A stretch of DNA of 64,000 nt from Caballeronia calidae (GCF_900044055.2 NZ_FCOX02000033.1:35769-99768); one strand, 5' to 3'; shown: positions 28,060 to 37,223, numbered from the stretch's first letter. Numbers and translations are program-made. The notes: generated from the sequence alone by a model not told the origin.

Positions 28060-29240
28060 AGCGAATCGAGCACCGAACGCAGCATCGACATCATCTGGTC
28101 GATCTCGTCCGTGGTCACGTTGAGCGCGGGCATGAAGCGCAGCAGGTTCGGGCGCGCCGCGTTGAGCAGCAGGCCGTCGGGCTGCATCAGACGCGCCTTT
28201 TCGACGATCTGCGGACCCTTGTCGCTGTCGAGCAGCAGCGCGCGCAGCAGGCCTTCGCCGCGCTCGCCCTTGAAGCCGCGCTCCGCCGACAGCTTCAGCA
28301 GTGCCTGCTTCAGATACTCGCCTTTCTCGCGCACGCTTTCGAGGAAGCCCGGTGCGACGAGCTGCGAAATCACCGAATGCCCGGCCGCCGTCATCAGCGG
28401 ATTGCCGTTATAGGTGCCGCCCTGATCGCCTGCTTCGAAGCACGCGACTTCCGCCTTCGAGAGCAGCGCCGCGAGCGGCACGCCACCGCCGATGCCCTTT
28501 CCGAGCGTCATGATGTCCGGTTCGATCCCCGAGAGCTCGTACGCGAACAAGGTCCCGGCGCGCCCGCAACCGCTTTGCACTTCATCGACGATCAACAGCA
28601 GGTTGTGTTTCTTCGTCAGCTCGCGCAGCTGCTGCATGAACTCGCGCGTCGCGGGGATCACGCCGCCTTCGCCCTGAATCGGCTCGAGCATCACGCCGAC
28701 GGTCTTCTCGTTGATGAGCTTCTCGACCGACGCGATATCGTTCAGATCGGCCTTCGGGAAGCCCGGCACCTGCGGCGCATAGATGGTGTCCCAGCCGGCC
28801 TTGCCGCTCGCGGACATCGTCGCGATAGTGCGGCCGTGGAAGCTGTGGTCGAACGTGATGATCTCGTACGCGCCGTTCCTGAACTTCCTGCCCCACTTGC
28901 GCGCGAGCTTGATCGCGCCTTCGTTCGCTTCGGCGCCGCTGTTCGCGAAGAACACCTTGTCGAAGCAGCTGTTCGCGGTGAGCAGGTCCGCGAGCTGCGC
29001 CATCGGTCCGTTGTAGAACGCCGGCGACGGATTGATCAGCGTGCGCGCCTGCTTCTCGATCGCTTCGATCATGCCTTCGTTGCAGTGGCCGAGTGCGTTC
29101 ACGGCCCAGCCCTGGATGAAGTCGAGATAGCGCTTGCCCGTGTTGTCGTAGAGCCAGGAACCCTTGCCGTGCGTGAACACGATCTCGGGACGGTTCGTGA
29201 TGTACATCAGCGAATCAACGGGGTACTCATTGAAATTCAT
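28056..29240 (-). CDS. argD: Acetylornithine aminotransferase-type, PLP-dependent
   Basis: 394 residues, class III aminotransferase. Visible are NSGAEANEGAIKLARK (phosphate-binding region), SFHGRTIATM, LEPIQGEGGV, the cofactor Asp in LLIVDEVQSGCGR and the Schiff-base lysine in TLGKGIGGGVPLA. Length and motifs match acetylornithine transaminase; a related omega-aminotransferase specificity cannot be ruled out. The start MNFNEYPVDSLMYIT was chosen over an upstream in-frame ATG at 29300 that sits over a terminator. Confidence 0.88.
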   Translation of the reverse strand: MNFNEYPVDSLMYITNRPEIVFTHGKGSWLYDNTGKRYLDFIQGWAVNALGHCNEGMIEAIEKQARTLINPSPAFYNGPMAQLADLLTANSCFDKVFFANSGAEANEGAIKLARKWGRKFRNGAYEIITFDHSFHGRTIATMSASGKAGWDTIYAPQVPGFPKADLNDIASVEKLINEKTVGVMLEPIQGEGGVIPATREFMQQLRELTKKHNLLLIVDEVQSGCGRAGTLFAYELSGIEPDIMTLGKGIGGGVPLAALLSKAEVACFEAGDQGGTYNGNPLMTAAGHSVISQLVAPGFLESVREKGEYLKQALLKLSAERGFKGERGEGLLRALLLDSDKGPQIVEKARLMQPDGLLLNAARPNLLRFMPALNVTTDEIDQMMSMLRSVLDSL

Positions 29241-29291
29241 GACAGCGGGCTCCACGAGGGCTAGTGCGAGAGAAAGATGAAAACGGTGCGG

Positions 29292-29320
29292 AAAAAACAA
29301 AAGCCACGGATTGCCGTGGC
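29292..29320 (-). terminator. Intrinsic terminator upstream of argD
   Basis: Stem GCCACGG ATTG CCGTGGC with an A-run on the plus strand, so the T-run is on the minus strand. It would end the transcript coming from the ferredoxin reductase gene (stop at 29516). Confidence 0.75.
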
Positions 29321-29474
29321 TTCATTTCGTGCGCTTGAACAAACCGAACCGTGAGCGCAAATGCATGACGAGCCAGCGGCATCCCTAGGGGAGCGGCGAG
29401 CGGCGACGTCGAAGTGCGTTCAGGGTTTTGATCATTCGCGAAGGATACGTTAAGCGGTTGCTGCCTGTAAACCG

Positions 29475-29501
29475 TGCACGCGGATTTTTTGTCCGCGTGC
29501 A
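29475..29501. repeat. Perfect 10-bp hairpin after the reductase gene
   Basis: TGCACGCGGA and TCCGCGTGCA separated by 7 bases, placed 14 bases after the reductase stop. No T-run follows on either side, so it is more likely an mRNA 3'-end stabiliser or protein site than a standard terminator. Confidence 0.6.
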
Positions 29502-29515
29502 GGTTGTCTGCAACA

Positions 29516-30547
29516 TCAGACCGGATGCGCCAGATCCGCCGCGCTCGTGAACGAATCCGCGTAGAACTCGTCTTCCGGCAGGCGATGATGCTGCGTGAAA
29601 TCGCGCTGCGCGGATTCCACCATCACGGGCGCGCCGCATGCGTACACTTGATAGCCGCTCAAGTCCGGCAGATCCTCGATGACAGCGCGATGAACGAAAC
29701 CCGTGCGCCCCGTCCAGTTGTCGTTCGCATCGGGTTCGGAGAGGACCGGCACGAACCGGAAGTTCGGGATGTCCTTCGCCCACTGTGCGGCGAGGTCCAT
29801 CATGTAGAGGTCCTTCTTGCGGCGGCCGCCCCAGTAGAGCGTCATCGGGCGGTTCAGATTCTTGAACACCGCATGTTCGATGATCGCCTTGATCGGCGCG
29901 AAGCCCGTGCCCGACGCGAGCAGCACGATGGGCTTCTCGGATTCGTCGCGCAGGAAGAACGTGCCGAGCGGGCCTTCGAAGCGCAGGATGTCGCGCTCCT
30001 TCATCGCGCCGAACACGTGATCCGTGAACGTGCCGCCCGCCATGTGGCGGATATGCAGCTCGAGCGGGCCTTCGTGATGCGGCGGGCTGGCCATCGAGTA
30101 GCTGCGGCGCTTGCCGTCCTTCAGGATGAATTCGATGTACTGGCCCGCAAGATATTGCAGGCGCTCGTTCGCGGGCAACTGCAGTTTCAGCTCGATGACG
30201 TCGTCCGCCTTGCGTTCCAGCGCGTTCACGCGGCACGGCAGCTTCTTCACCTGCACGTCGCCGACGCCCGCGACTTCGCGCACGTCGATTTCGAGGTCGG
30301 TCTGCGCGGTCGCGCAGCAGAAGAGGGCCATGCCGCGCGTCTTTTCATCGTTCGACAAAGCCGACGACGAATGCGGCGCCTGCTCGACTTCGCCGCTCAC
30401 GACGGCGCCCTTGCAGGAGCCGCACGCGCCGTTCTTGCAGCCGTACGGCAGGCCGATGCCCTGACGCAGCGCGGCGGTGAGCACCGGTTCGTCGGGTTCT
30501 ACTTGAAACTGCCGGCCGCTTTGCCGGAGCGTTACGTTGAAAGCCAT
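29516..30547 (-). CDS. Ferredoxin-NAD(P)H reductase, CDP-6-deoxy-delta-3,4-glucoseen reductase-like
   Basis: 343 residues. The N-terminal plant-type [2Fe-2S] domain has the cluster motif CKNGACGSCKG (with the fourth Cys at FCCA). It is followed by an FAD-binding domain (KRRSYSMASPP) and an NAD(P) domain (LLASGTGFAPIKAII, YACGAPVMVESA). This architecture is that of phenol/toluene monooxygenase reductases and of the CDP-6-deoxyhexose reductase family, under which such genes are usually named. The natural electron acceptor is unknown. The start at 30547 gives MAFNVTLRQSG, directly before the ferredoxin domain. Confidence 0.85.
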   Translation of the reverse strand: MAFNVTLRQSGRQFQVEPDEPVLTAALRQGIGLPYGCKNGACGSCKGAVVSGEVEQAPHSSSALSNDEKTRGMALFCCATAQTDLEIDVREVAGVGDVQVKKLPCRVNALERKADDVIELKLQLPANERLQYLAGQYIEFILKDGKRRSYSMASPPHHEGPLELHIRHMAGGTFTDHVFGAMKERDILRFEGPLGTFFLRDESEKPIVLLASGTGFAPIKAIIEHAVFKNLNRPMTLYWGGRRKKDLYMMDLAAQWAKDIPNFRFVPVLSEPDANDNWTGRTGFVHRAVIEDLPDLSGYQVYACGAPVMVESAQRDFTQHHRLPEDEFYADSFTSAADLAHPV

Positions 30548-30635
30548 AGATCGATTCTGCGATGGGTGGAGTTGTCTCTTGGGTTGTTTCTTTCGACGCT
30601 GCACGCCCGTTTCGAGCGGCGGATAGAATGCCCGG

Positions 30636-31754
30636 ATGATCGCCACTCGAAACCTTCGTCGCGCGCGAGTCCTGATCGTCGGATGCGGCGATGTCGGCAT
30701 GCGCGCGCTGCCGCTCTTTCAGGCGCGCGCCGCGGCGCCCCGCGTAATCGCGCTCACGCATCATCCCGAGCGCGCGGGCGAGTTGCGCGCGGCGGGCGCG
30801 ACGCCCATTCCCGGCGATCTCGATGCACGCAAGAGCCTCAAACGGCTCGCGGGCATTGCGCGAAGCGTGCTGCATCTCGCCCCGCCGCCGCGCGATGGCC
30901 TCGACGACCGCCGCACGCGTGCCCTGATCGCCACCTTGCGCGCGCCGCGCCGTTCGATTGCGCGCGCAGTGCAATCGCCGGTCATGGCGCAGCGGCTGAT
31001 ACGCGGCTACATGCGGGCCTTCGATACACGAACGCGGCATGTGTTGCGCGATCCGTCACGCGCGCCTTCGCGCCGGCCCGGCCAACGCCCGAGTTCGTTC
31101 GCGAAAACATCTTTCATTGTACCCGACGGCCCTTTCCCGACCAGCATCCGGCAAACGAGCTTCCGCCCCGGCCTGCGTTTGGTCTATGCGAGCACGACGG
31201 GCGTCTACGGCGATTGCGGCGGCGCGTGGATCGACGAAACGCGGCCCGCGCGGCCGGAGAACGAGCGGGCGCGGCGGCGCGTGTCGGCGGAGCGGCAGCT
31301 TCGCGCGGCGGGCGTGGAGAGCGGCTGGCGCGTGTCGATCGCGCGCATTCCGGGCATCTACGCGGGCAACCGCCTGCCGCTCGCGCGCATCGAGCGGGCG
31401 CAACCGGCGCTCATCGAATCCGACGATGTCTACACGAACCACATTCACGCCGACGATCTCGCCGGAATTCTCGTGCGCGCGCTCGCGCGCGGCCGTCCGC
31501 AGCGCGTCATCAACGCCTCCGACGACACCGATTTGCGCATGGCGGACTATTTCGACCGCGTGGCGGACGCGTACGGCCTCCCGCGCGTGCCGCGCATTTC
31601 GCGAGCGGAGGCCCAAACGCGCCTCGAACCCATCACGCTGTCGTTCATGCGCGAGTCGCGGCGACTCTCCAACGCGCGCCTGAAGCGCGAGCTGGCCTAC
31701 GAGCTGCGCCATCCGACGGTCGACGATTTCCTACGGACGAACGCGCGGCGCTAG
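30636..31754 (+). CDS. NAD-dependent epimerase/dehydratase-type SDR protein with a basic insertion
   Basis: 372 residues. The dinucleotide fold VLIVGCGDVGMRAL, the active-site region VYASTTGVYGD (Tyr-x-x-x-Lys not conserved in the standard form), and NHIHADDLAGILVRALA are those of the YeeZ-like atypical SDR group. Residues about 97-172 are an Arg/Ser/Pro-rich stretch placed where the fold should run on from the third strand to the next, so the protein is longer than expected. Its TAG stop overlaps the CTA (TAG) of the convergent small membrane protein gene. The substrate is unknown. Confidence 0.75.
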   Translation: MIATRNLRRARVLIVGCGDVGMRALPLFQARAAAPRVIALTHHPERAGELRAAGATPIPGDLDARKSLKRLAGIARSVLHLAPPPRDGLDDRRTRALIATLRAPRRSIARAVQSPVMAQRLIRGYMRAFDTRTRHVLRDPSRAPSRRPGQRPSSFAKTSFIVPDGPFPTSIRQTSFRPGLRLVYASTTGVYGDCGGAWIDETRPARPENERARRRVSAERQLRAAGVESGWRVSIARIPGIYAGNRLPLARIERAQPALIESDDVYTNHIHADDLAGILVRALARGRPQRVINASDDTDLRMADYFDRVADAYGLPRVPRISRAEAQTRLEPITLSFMRESRRLSNARLKRELAYELRHPTVDDFLRTNARR

Positions 31755-31927
31755 ATCAGCGCGGGAATCGTTTCGAGCAGGACGAAGCACATCAACGCGC
31801 CGATCAATGCGCCGATGAGATTCGGCGAATCCTTGTGACGCACGTGCATGACGACGGCCAACACCCCGATGAGGACAGCGCTCAGCGCAACGAACGCAAC
31901 CAGCGCGGCGGTCGAGTGGGGGACCAT
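31751..31927 (-). CDS. Small two-helix membrane protein (58 aa)
   Basis: 58 residues, MVPHSTAALVAFVALSAVLI then a short basic loop VMHVRHKDSPN and a second hydrophobic helix ending ETIPALI. A strong ribosome site (GCAGGAGGGC) lies 6 bases before the ATG, which supports a real gene. It converges on the SDR gene with overlapping stop codons. No family recognised. Confidence 0.7.
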   Translation of the reverse strand: MVPHSTAALVAFVALSAVLIGVLAVVMHVRHKDSPNLIGALIGALMCFVLLETIPALI

Positions 31928-32167
31928 GATGCCCTCCTGCTTTTTTGATAGTCGTTATCGGTATCCGTTAGACCAGTATATGAGGGCGGATCACGGAAGG
32001 CATGCTGCGCCGCAGCGCCGGCTGTTCAGGGCTTTTACCGATTCGCATGCTGAATGCGTGTCGATCGATGCAATGACGGCCGCGAACATCGGCGAAATCG
32101 TGCGCTGCGCCTCCGACAGTCCGACCTGTCATCGTCGTGCGTGCGCAACGCAGTCGGCGCGGCGATG

Positions 32168-32890
32168 TCAGGCGTTTTTGTGCGGCGTGTCGCGCAGCGC
32201 GGCGAGATCGGCTTCGTCGAGCCAGCGCCATGCACCTTCGGCAAGCGTTTCAGGCAACGCATAGCCGCCGACGCGCTCGCGATGCAGTTGCTCCACGCGA
32301 TTGCCCGCCGCCGCGACCATGCGCTTCACCTGATGGTATTTGCCTTCGAGCACGGTGAGTTCGAGCAGCCGCTCGTCGCGCCGGTTCGCCGCGAGCGCGG
32401 CGTTCGGCTTCGACTCGCCGTGCAGCAGCACGCCTTCGCGCAGTTTCGTGAGCTGCGCGTCATCGAGCGGATGACGCACCGTCGCGAGATAGACCTTCGG
32501 CACCTTGCGTTTGGGCGATGTGAACGCGTGCACGAACGCACCGTCGTCGGAGAGCAGGAGCAGGCCGGTCGTGTCCTGATCGAGCCGGCCGACCGCCTGC
32601 ACGCCGCGCTCGGCAAGCTGCGGCGGCAGCAGATGAAAGATGCTCAGATGATGCTGCGGATCGCGCGAGCATTCGTAACCTGCGGGCTTGTTGAGCGCGA
32701 TGTACGCCTTCTCGCGATACGTCCAGCGATGATCGTCGACTTCGAATTCGAGACCGGGCGCGACGGGAAGATCGGCATGCGGATCGTCGCGCACGACGCC
32801 CGCGATGCGCACGCGTCCTTCGGCGACGATGCCGCGGCACTGGCGGCGCGACCCGAAGCCTTGGGAGAAGAGGAGGGTTTCGAGGTCCAT
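32168..32890 (-). CDS. rsuA: 16S rRNA pseudouridine synthase RsuA
   Basis: 240 residues. N-terminal S4 RNA-binding domain (LETLLFSQGFGSRRQCRGIV), then the catalytic domain with the active-site Asp in GRLDQDTTGLLLL and the conserved LEGKYHQVKRM. It isomerises a uridine of 16S rRNA (U516 in E. coli RsuA). The paralogues RluE/RluF are less likely given the length and the N-terminal S4 domain. Confidence 0.9.
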   Translation of the reverse strand: MDLETLLFSQGFGSRRQCRGIVAEGRVRIAGVVRDDPHADLPVAPGLEFEVDDHRWTYREKAYIALNKPAGYECSRDPQHHLSIFHLLPPQLAERGVQAVGRLDQDTTGLLLLSDDGAFVHAFTSPKRKVPKVYLATVRHPLDDAQLTKLREGVLLHGESKPNAALAANRRDERLLELTVLEGKYHQVKRMVAAAGNRVEQLHRERVGGYALPETLAEGAWRWLDEADLAALRDTPHKNA

Positions 32891-33079
32891 CGGATGAGCG
32901 GAGTTGAAGCGCGCATTCTAGCAAGCCGCGCTTCGGATCAGCGCTCGTGCGCTCGTCTCGCGTCATCGATAAAAAGGGCGCCGCCCGAACCACGGACGAC
33001 GCCCGGAGTGGCGATGCGCACTTCGGACGAGGAGGTGTCCGTGGCCGGCGTCATCGCCCAGGGAAAAGCGGCGCGCGCT

Positions 33080-34177
33080 TCATTGCATATCGATGCGTCC
33101 GTACACGCCATCGGCCTCGTCATTCGGACCGGCGGCGAAGAACAGCGTGTTCGACGGCTGCGCGTTCAGGTTGTTGCCGAACGCGATGCCCCAGAGGCCG
33201 GGCTGCACGAGCGGCTTGCCGTCGGCGTTCATGAATTGCCCGACGAACGCGCCGGTATTCGGATCGAACGCGTTGATCGTGCCGTCGCCGAAATTGCCGA
33301 CGAGGATGTCGTTGCTGAAGGTGCCGAAGTTGCCGGGCGCCTGAGCCATGCCCCACGGCGCATTCAGCGGGCCGTTCGCGGCGAAGCGCTGCATCAGGTT
33401 GCCGTCGATGTCGAACACGTCGACGAAGCCCTGGCCGGCGCCCGCCACGTCGTCCTCGGCGTCGCTGTCCTGCTGCGCGTAGGTGACGAAGATCTTCGAG
33501 CCGATCGCCTGGATGCCGAAGGGCGCGAAGCCCGCGGGAATCTGCGTGTCCTTGAAGCCGCCGGGCACGACGATCCGCGTGAACGTGCCGTCGAAGACAT
33601 CGACCTTGTTGTTGTGGAAATCGGTCGCGTAGAGCCGATGCCCGCCCGCCGCCGTCGTGGCGATCGCGAGTCCCTTGTAGATCGCGCCCGACGCGCTCGA
33701 ATCGACGGCGGTGAACGCGTGCGTCGTGTCGACGGCCGGCGCCCACGCGGTGATCGAACCGCCTTCGCCCGCGAAGATGAACGCCGCGACGCCGGACTTG
33801 CCGTTGCGGGAGATCGTCAGATCCGGTCCCTTGTTGAAGACGATGCCGGTCGGGTTCGCGGGGCCCGTCGCGGTGGGCGGAATCGCTACGACGAGCGATT
33901 GAACCACGCCGTTGCCGTCGTAGAGCGTGGCCTTCTGCGTGCCGTTATCGGCGACCCACACGAAGCCGTTCGGATTGAACGCGACACCCCAGCCGTTTTT
34001 CAGGTTCGGGTCCGTGTGCGGCGCGGCGACGGCGCCATCGGATACGACGATCGTCATGTTGAAGCGCGTCGCCGACGGCATGCTGTCGCTCGAGCCGCCG
34101 CCGCAGGAGGTGAGGCCCGTCAACGTCACGATCGCGGCGGCGGAAGCCACGAGGCGGCTCCACAATCCGGTTTGCAT
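33080..34177 (-). CDS. TIGR03118-type beta-propeller lipoprotein
   Basis: 365 residues. The signal peptide ends in a lipobox LTGLTSC near residue 25, followed by GGGSSD, so the protein should be a lipoprotein. The rest is a repetitive beta-propeller (NGWGVAFNPNGFVWVADNG, AYFIFAGEGG-like blades, GFVDVFDIDGNLMQRFA, LVGNFGDGTINAFDP) matching the TIGR03118 family of unknown function. It is followed by a gene-free stretch of 189 bases. Confidence 0.85.
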   Translation of the reverse strand: MQTGLWSRLVASAAAIVTLTGLTSCGGGSSDSMPSATRFNMTIVVSDGAVAAPHTDPNLKNGWGVAFNPNGFVWVADNGTQKATLYDGNGVVQSLVVAIPPTATGPANPTGIVFNKGPDLTISRNGKSGVAAFIFAGEGGSITAWAPAVDTTHAFTAVDSSASGAIYKGLAIATTAAGGHRLYATDFHNNKVDVFDGTFTRIVVPGGFKDTQIPAGFAPFGIQAIGSKIFVTYAQQDSDAEDDVAGAGQGFVDVFDIDGNLMQRFAANGPLNAPWGMAQAPGNFGTFSNDILVGNFGDGTINAFDPNTGAFVGQFMNADGKPLVQPGLWGIAFGNNLNAQPSNTLFFAAGPNDEADGVYGRIDMQ

Positions 34178-34285
34178 GATGGTGACTCCTTCGGCAGCGG
34201 CGCGCCGTCAGTTCGTTCGTCACCTCTAAACGGATGGGCCCGGAGGCTTATTCCGTTCGCAATCGCGTGATTGTTTCGATGCGCG

Positions 34286-36331
34286 TCAGTGCGCGTCGCC
34301 ACGTCCCTTTGCGACCATCGGCACGCCCAGGCCGAGAAGCGTGAAGCGGGCGTCGTCCTGATCGCCCGCCTTCGCGCCGTGCTTCGGATTCACGCTCCAG
34401 CGGCCGTCGAAGGTCATGGCCGGGACGATCGGCTTCGGTATCGCGCTGGCCTGGCGGAAGTAGTCCGCATTGGATTCGTTCTGCACGGCGAGCGCGCGAC
34501 GCAAGGTCGCGTGGGTCTGCGCATTGCGCGGGTCGAGGGCCACTGCGCGGCGGGCATTGCGCAGCGCGCACGCCGGATCCTGTTTCACGGCGCAGGAGCG
34601 GGCGCTGGTGATCGCGCCGTCGCGCGCGCGTTCCTGCCGCGACAATTCGGCTGCAAGCTGCTGGATTTCCGGACTGCGTGGCTGGCTCGCATAGAGGCCG
34701 CGCATGTGACGTCGCGCGGACGTGAGATCGCGATTGGCGAGCGCCTGCTGGACCGCGGCGATGTCGTGCGCCACGGAAGCGGGAAGCGGCTCCTGGGCGG
34801 GTTTTTCGATCGCGGCGATCGTCGGTGTAATGGCGGGCTTGTCCTTGTTCGTGATCGCTGCCGCGCCGCGCGGCGGTTCGGATGGGCGCGTCACGGGCTT
34901 TGCCGGAATCGGCGCTGCGAGCGTCAGCGTCGCGTTTTCGCGCGGCTCCGGTTTTTGCGTCGATGCGATGGCGGGTTTGATCGAAGGCGTCGCGGCGGCT
35001 ACGGACGCGGCTGTCGCTGCGGCGGCGTTGATCGTCGTCGTGGCTGTCGTCGATGGCTTCGTCGCGACGATTGCAGCCGATGTCGCGACGGCGTGCGAAG
35101 GCGCGTTCGCTGCGGCGACTGCCGTGGGCGCACTGGATGCGGGCGTGCCCGTTGTGACTGATGTGGGCTTTGCCGTCGATTGCGCCACGACCGTGGTTGA
35201 CGCGGCGGACACTGGCGGCTTTGCCGGCGCGCTCGTCGCGACCGTGCTGTTTGATCTCGCCGAAGCGGTTTCCATCGGCGTTCGCGCCGCGACCGTGGCT
35301 GACGCAGCGAACACTGGCGGCTTCGCGGACGCGACTGCGGCGACGGTGCCGCTCGCCGTAGCCGATGCGGTTGCCGCCGGCGCTCGCGACGCGACTGCGG
35401 TTGGCACAGCGGGCACCGGCGGCTTTGCGGACGTGCTTGCCGCGAGCGTGCTGATCGATGCGGGCGAAGCGGTTTCCGCCGTTGCTCGCGTCGCGACCAT
35501 GGTCGATACAGCGGACGCTGGCGGCTTCGCGGACACGCTTGCCGCGACCGTGCCGCTCGCCGTCACCGAAGCGGTTTCCGCCGACGCCCGCGCCGCGACT
35601 GCGGTTGGCACAGCGGGCACCGGCGGCTTCGCGGACACGCTTGCCGCGACCGTGCCGCTCGCCGTCACCGAGGCGGTTTCCGCCGCCGCCCGCGCTGCGA
35701 CCGGAACACTCGGCGCCGCGTGCATCGACGTGATCGCAGTCTGCGCCGGCGAGCCCTTGGCGCCGGCGTTCCGGGCGAGCGCTTCCGATGTCTGGGCTTC
35801 GCGCGTGGGGCTTGCCTTCTCCGGCGTGTGCCCGTTCGCACTCGATCGCGTCGACGATGCATGCCGCGCATCGCTCGCGCGCGGTGCCTCGGAGGCGCCA
35901 TCGTGAACCGCGCCTGCCACGCTGACGGCGGGGCGCGCGCTCATCGCGCCGGGGGCGGTGTTCGGATCGGCATAGAAATAGGCGCCGGCCGCGATACCGG
36001 CCACGACACCGCCGACCAGCACCGCGATGCCCCTGCGCGCGGGCTTGCGCTGCTCAGCCGGCGGAAGGTCGCCGGGCTCGGCGAGGCTCGGGTAGGACGT
36101 TAGCATCTTGCGGCGCACGAGGCGCTGCAGCCAGCCGCTGGCGCGCAAGTCGACGATGTCGAGTTCGCCGGGCATGGGCGCGGGCGCGGCCGTATCGGCG
36201 CCGCTCGTGAAAATCGCGCCTTGCCGATCCGATCCGCATGACGGACAGGTGTCTTCCTCAGCCAGGGATACCGTGTTGCAACGATGGCAAATCACGGAGT
36301 CGAGCGACAGCGAATATTCAGGTCGATTCAT
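34286..36331 (-). CDS. Zinc-ribbon, single-pass membrane protein with a tandem-repeat linker and TPR-like C-terminus
   Basis: 681 residues. A zinc ribbon near the N-terminus has cysteines at 15, 18, 29 and 32 (CHRC...CPSC). One membrane helix lies at about 101-119 (GIAVLVGGVVAGIAAGAYFY). The next ~400 residues are Ala/Ser/Thr/Val/Pro-rich, including five exact-length 34-residue repeats from about 211 to 380. The C-terminal ~130 residues contain helical TPR-like motifs (ALANRDLTSARRHMRGLYA, ACALRNARRAVALDPRN). It would sit in the inner membrane with the repeats and TPR in the periplasm. The overall design resembles large anchoring or assembly proteins, but I do not recognise the family. Confidence 0.75.
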   Translation of the reverse strand: MNRPEYSLSLDSVICHRCNTVSLAEEDTCPSCGSDRQGAIFTSGADTAAPAPMPGELDIVDLRASGWLQRLVRRKMLTSYPSLAEPGDLPPAEQRKPARRGIAVLVGGVVAGIAAGAYFYADPNTAPGAMSARPAVSVAGAVHDGASEAPRASDARHASSTRSSANGHTPEKASPTREAQTSEALARNAGAKGSPAQTAITSMHAAPSVPVAARAAAETASVTASGTVAASVSAKPPVPAVPTAVAARASAETASVTASGTVAASVSAKPPASAVSTMVATRATAETASPASISTLAASTSAKPPVPAVPTAVASRAPAATASATASGTVAAVASAKPPVFAASATVAARTPMETASARSNSTVATSAPAKPPVSAASTTVVAQSTAKPTSVTTGTPASSAPTAVAAANAPSHAVATSAAIVATKPSTTATTTINAAAATAASVAAATPSIKPAIASTQKPEPRENATLTLAAPIPAKPVTRPSEPPRGAAAITNKDKPAITPTIAAIEKPAQEPLPASVAHDIAAVQQALANRDLTSARRHMRGLYASQPRSPEIQQLAAELSRQERARDGAITSARSCAVKQDPACALRNARRAVALDPRNAQTHATLRRALAVQNESNADYFRQASAIPKPIVPAMTFDGRWSVNPKHGAKAGDQDDARFTLLGLGVPMVAKGRGDAH
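35192..35701 (-). repeat. Five tandem 102-bp coding repeats
   Basis: Units of 34 codons begin at residues 211, 245, 279, 313 and 347 of the zinc-ribbon protein; a decayed sixth begins at 381. The core is AETASVTASGTVAASVSAK. The first two units are nearly identical and the later ones progressively different, a pattern of unequal exchange. Confidence 0.85.
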
Positions 36332-36633
36332 CTCGCACCCTTGTTCGATTTATGGCTCGCCGCGTCGCGCGAGCGGGTCACGACATCAGGCGTGTCCTGA
36401 GCAACCCGACATGCGGCTGCCGCGCGCGCGAGCATCCTCGTGATGATCCGGGCGCCGGGGTTCTGAATGCCGATCGGAGGTCATTTTTGCGGCGCGCGGT
36501 GACGGGCGTCTACGCGATTGCGCACATTTGGATGATGAACGGACCAGGAGAATGCAAGGAGGAGGGTAGCCAACCGGACGACTTCCGTGCCTTCACGCCA
36601 TCGGCGAAAGTGCGTGGCATCACGCACGAAAGG
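36332..36633. other. Intergenic region, no gene seen
   Basis: About 300 bases between the divergent zinc-ribbon gene and a small membrane protein gene. Open frames across it have no ribosome site. It should hold the promoters of both genes; no strong consensus match stands out. Confidence 0.4.
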
Positions 36634-37068
36634 ATGATGACCATGCAAACGAAAGGCTTCGACACGACGGCGCGGCAATTGATCGTCGGGCTGCCGCTGT
36701 TCATGGGCGCGATCGAATATATTCTGCGGGTCGCGCTGAACCAGCCCGGAAAGGACGATTTCTTCCCGATTTCACTCGTTGCCTCGAGCGTCAGTCTGAA
36801 TGCTGCACTGGCAGTGCTGCCGGCCGAGCTTCGCAGCGGTTTCCCTCGGTGGACTTCGAGACAAGGAACCAGTCAGGCGATCCTTATCGCAAATCTGGGA
36901 ATTTTCGCCTCCCTGATTGGAATGCTTCTGTGGATATACTTGCTTGTCGCTTCATTTAGTCAGGAAGTACGCGGGCTCCTGCCGTCGCACCCTCTGAGGG
37001 ATGCTTTGGTGTACTACGGGTTATCAATCGTGTTGAATGAATGGAAGGCTGGGGTGTCAAGATGTTGA
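36634..37068 (+). CDS. Small hypothetical membrane protein
   Basis: 144 residues with three hydrophobic segments: LIVGLPLFMGAIEYILRVAL, FPISLVASSVSLNAALAVL and AILIANLGIFASLIGMLLW. The start is one of three closely spaced ATGs (36634, 36637, 36643), with GAAAGG just upstream. The next gene starts within its last codons. No family recognised. It lies directly upstream of the tRNA-Leu locus, outside the integrated element. Confidence 0.55.
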   Translation: MMTMQTKGFDTTARQLIVGLPLFMGAIEYILRVALNQPGKDDFFPISLVASSVSLNAALAVLPAELRSGFPRWTSRQGTSQAILIANLGIFASLIGMLLWIYLLVASFSQEVRGLLPSHPLRDALVYYGLSIVLNEWKAGVSRC

Positions 37069-37223
37069 ACTTCGTACTGGGTTTCTTTCGGGAGTATTGG
37101 CCGGTCGTCGTAGCTTGCGCATTTGCAAGATTCGGCGCTCCGGTTCTGGCGGACTGGTTATGTCGTAACGTCGCCAAGGAGGCGCCTCAGGGCGGAACGA
37201 AACCCGGTTCTGGCGCCGAGTGA
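37062..37223 (+). CDS. Small hypothetical membrane-anchored protein
   Basis: 53 residues (MLNFVLGFFREYWPVVVACA..., ending PGSGAE), with one hydrophobic N-terminal helix and a basic tail. The ATG overlaps the stop of the preceding gene (ATGTTGA); an in-frame ATG at 37041 would add 7 residues. Probably translationally coupled to the preceding membrane protein. Function unknown. Confidence 0.45.
   Translation: MLNFVLGFFREYWPVVVACAFARFGAPVLADWLCRNVAKEAPQGGTKPGSGAE

Noticed and set aside
29475..29501. The 10-bp hairpin after the ferredoxin reductase gene as its terminator
   Set aside because: The T residues lie in the loop and none follow the stem on either strand; the hairpin at 29292-29320 has the proper T-run.
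36238..36633. N-terminal extension of the 144-residue membrane protein
   Set aside because: The extra residues are Arg/Cys/Gly-rich and overlap the start of the divergent zinc-ribbon gene; a cluster of ATGs with a ribosome site at 36634 is better.
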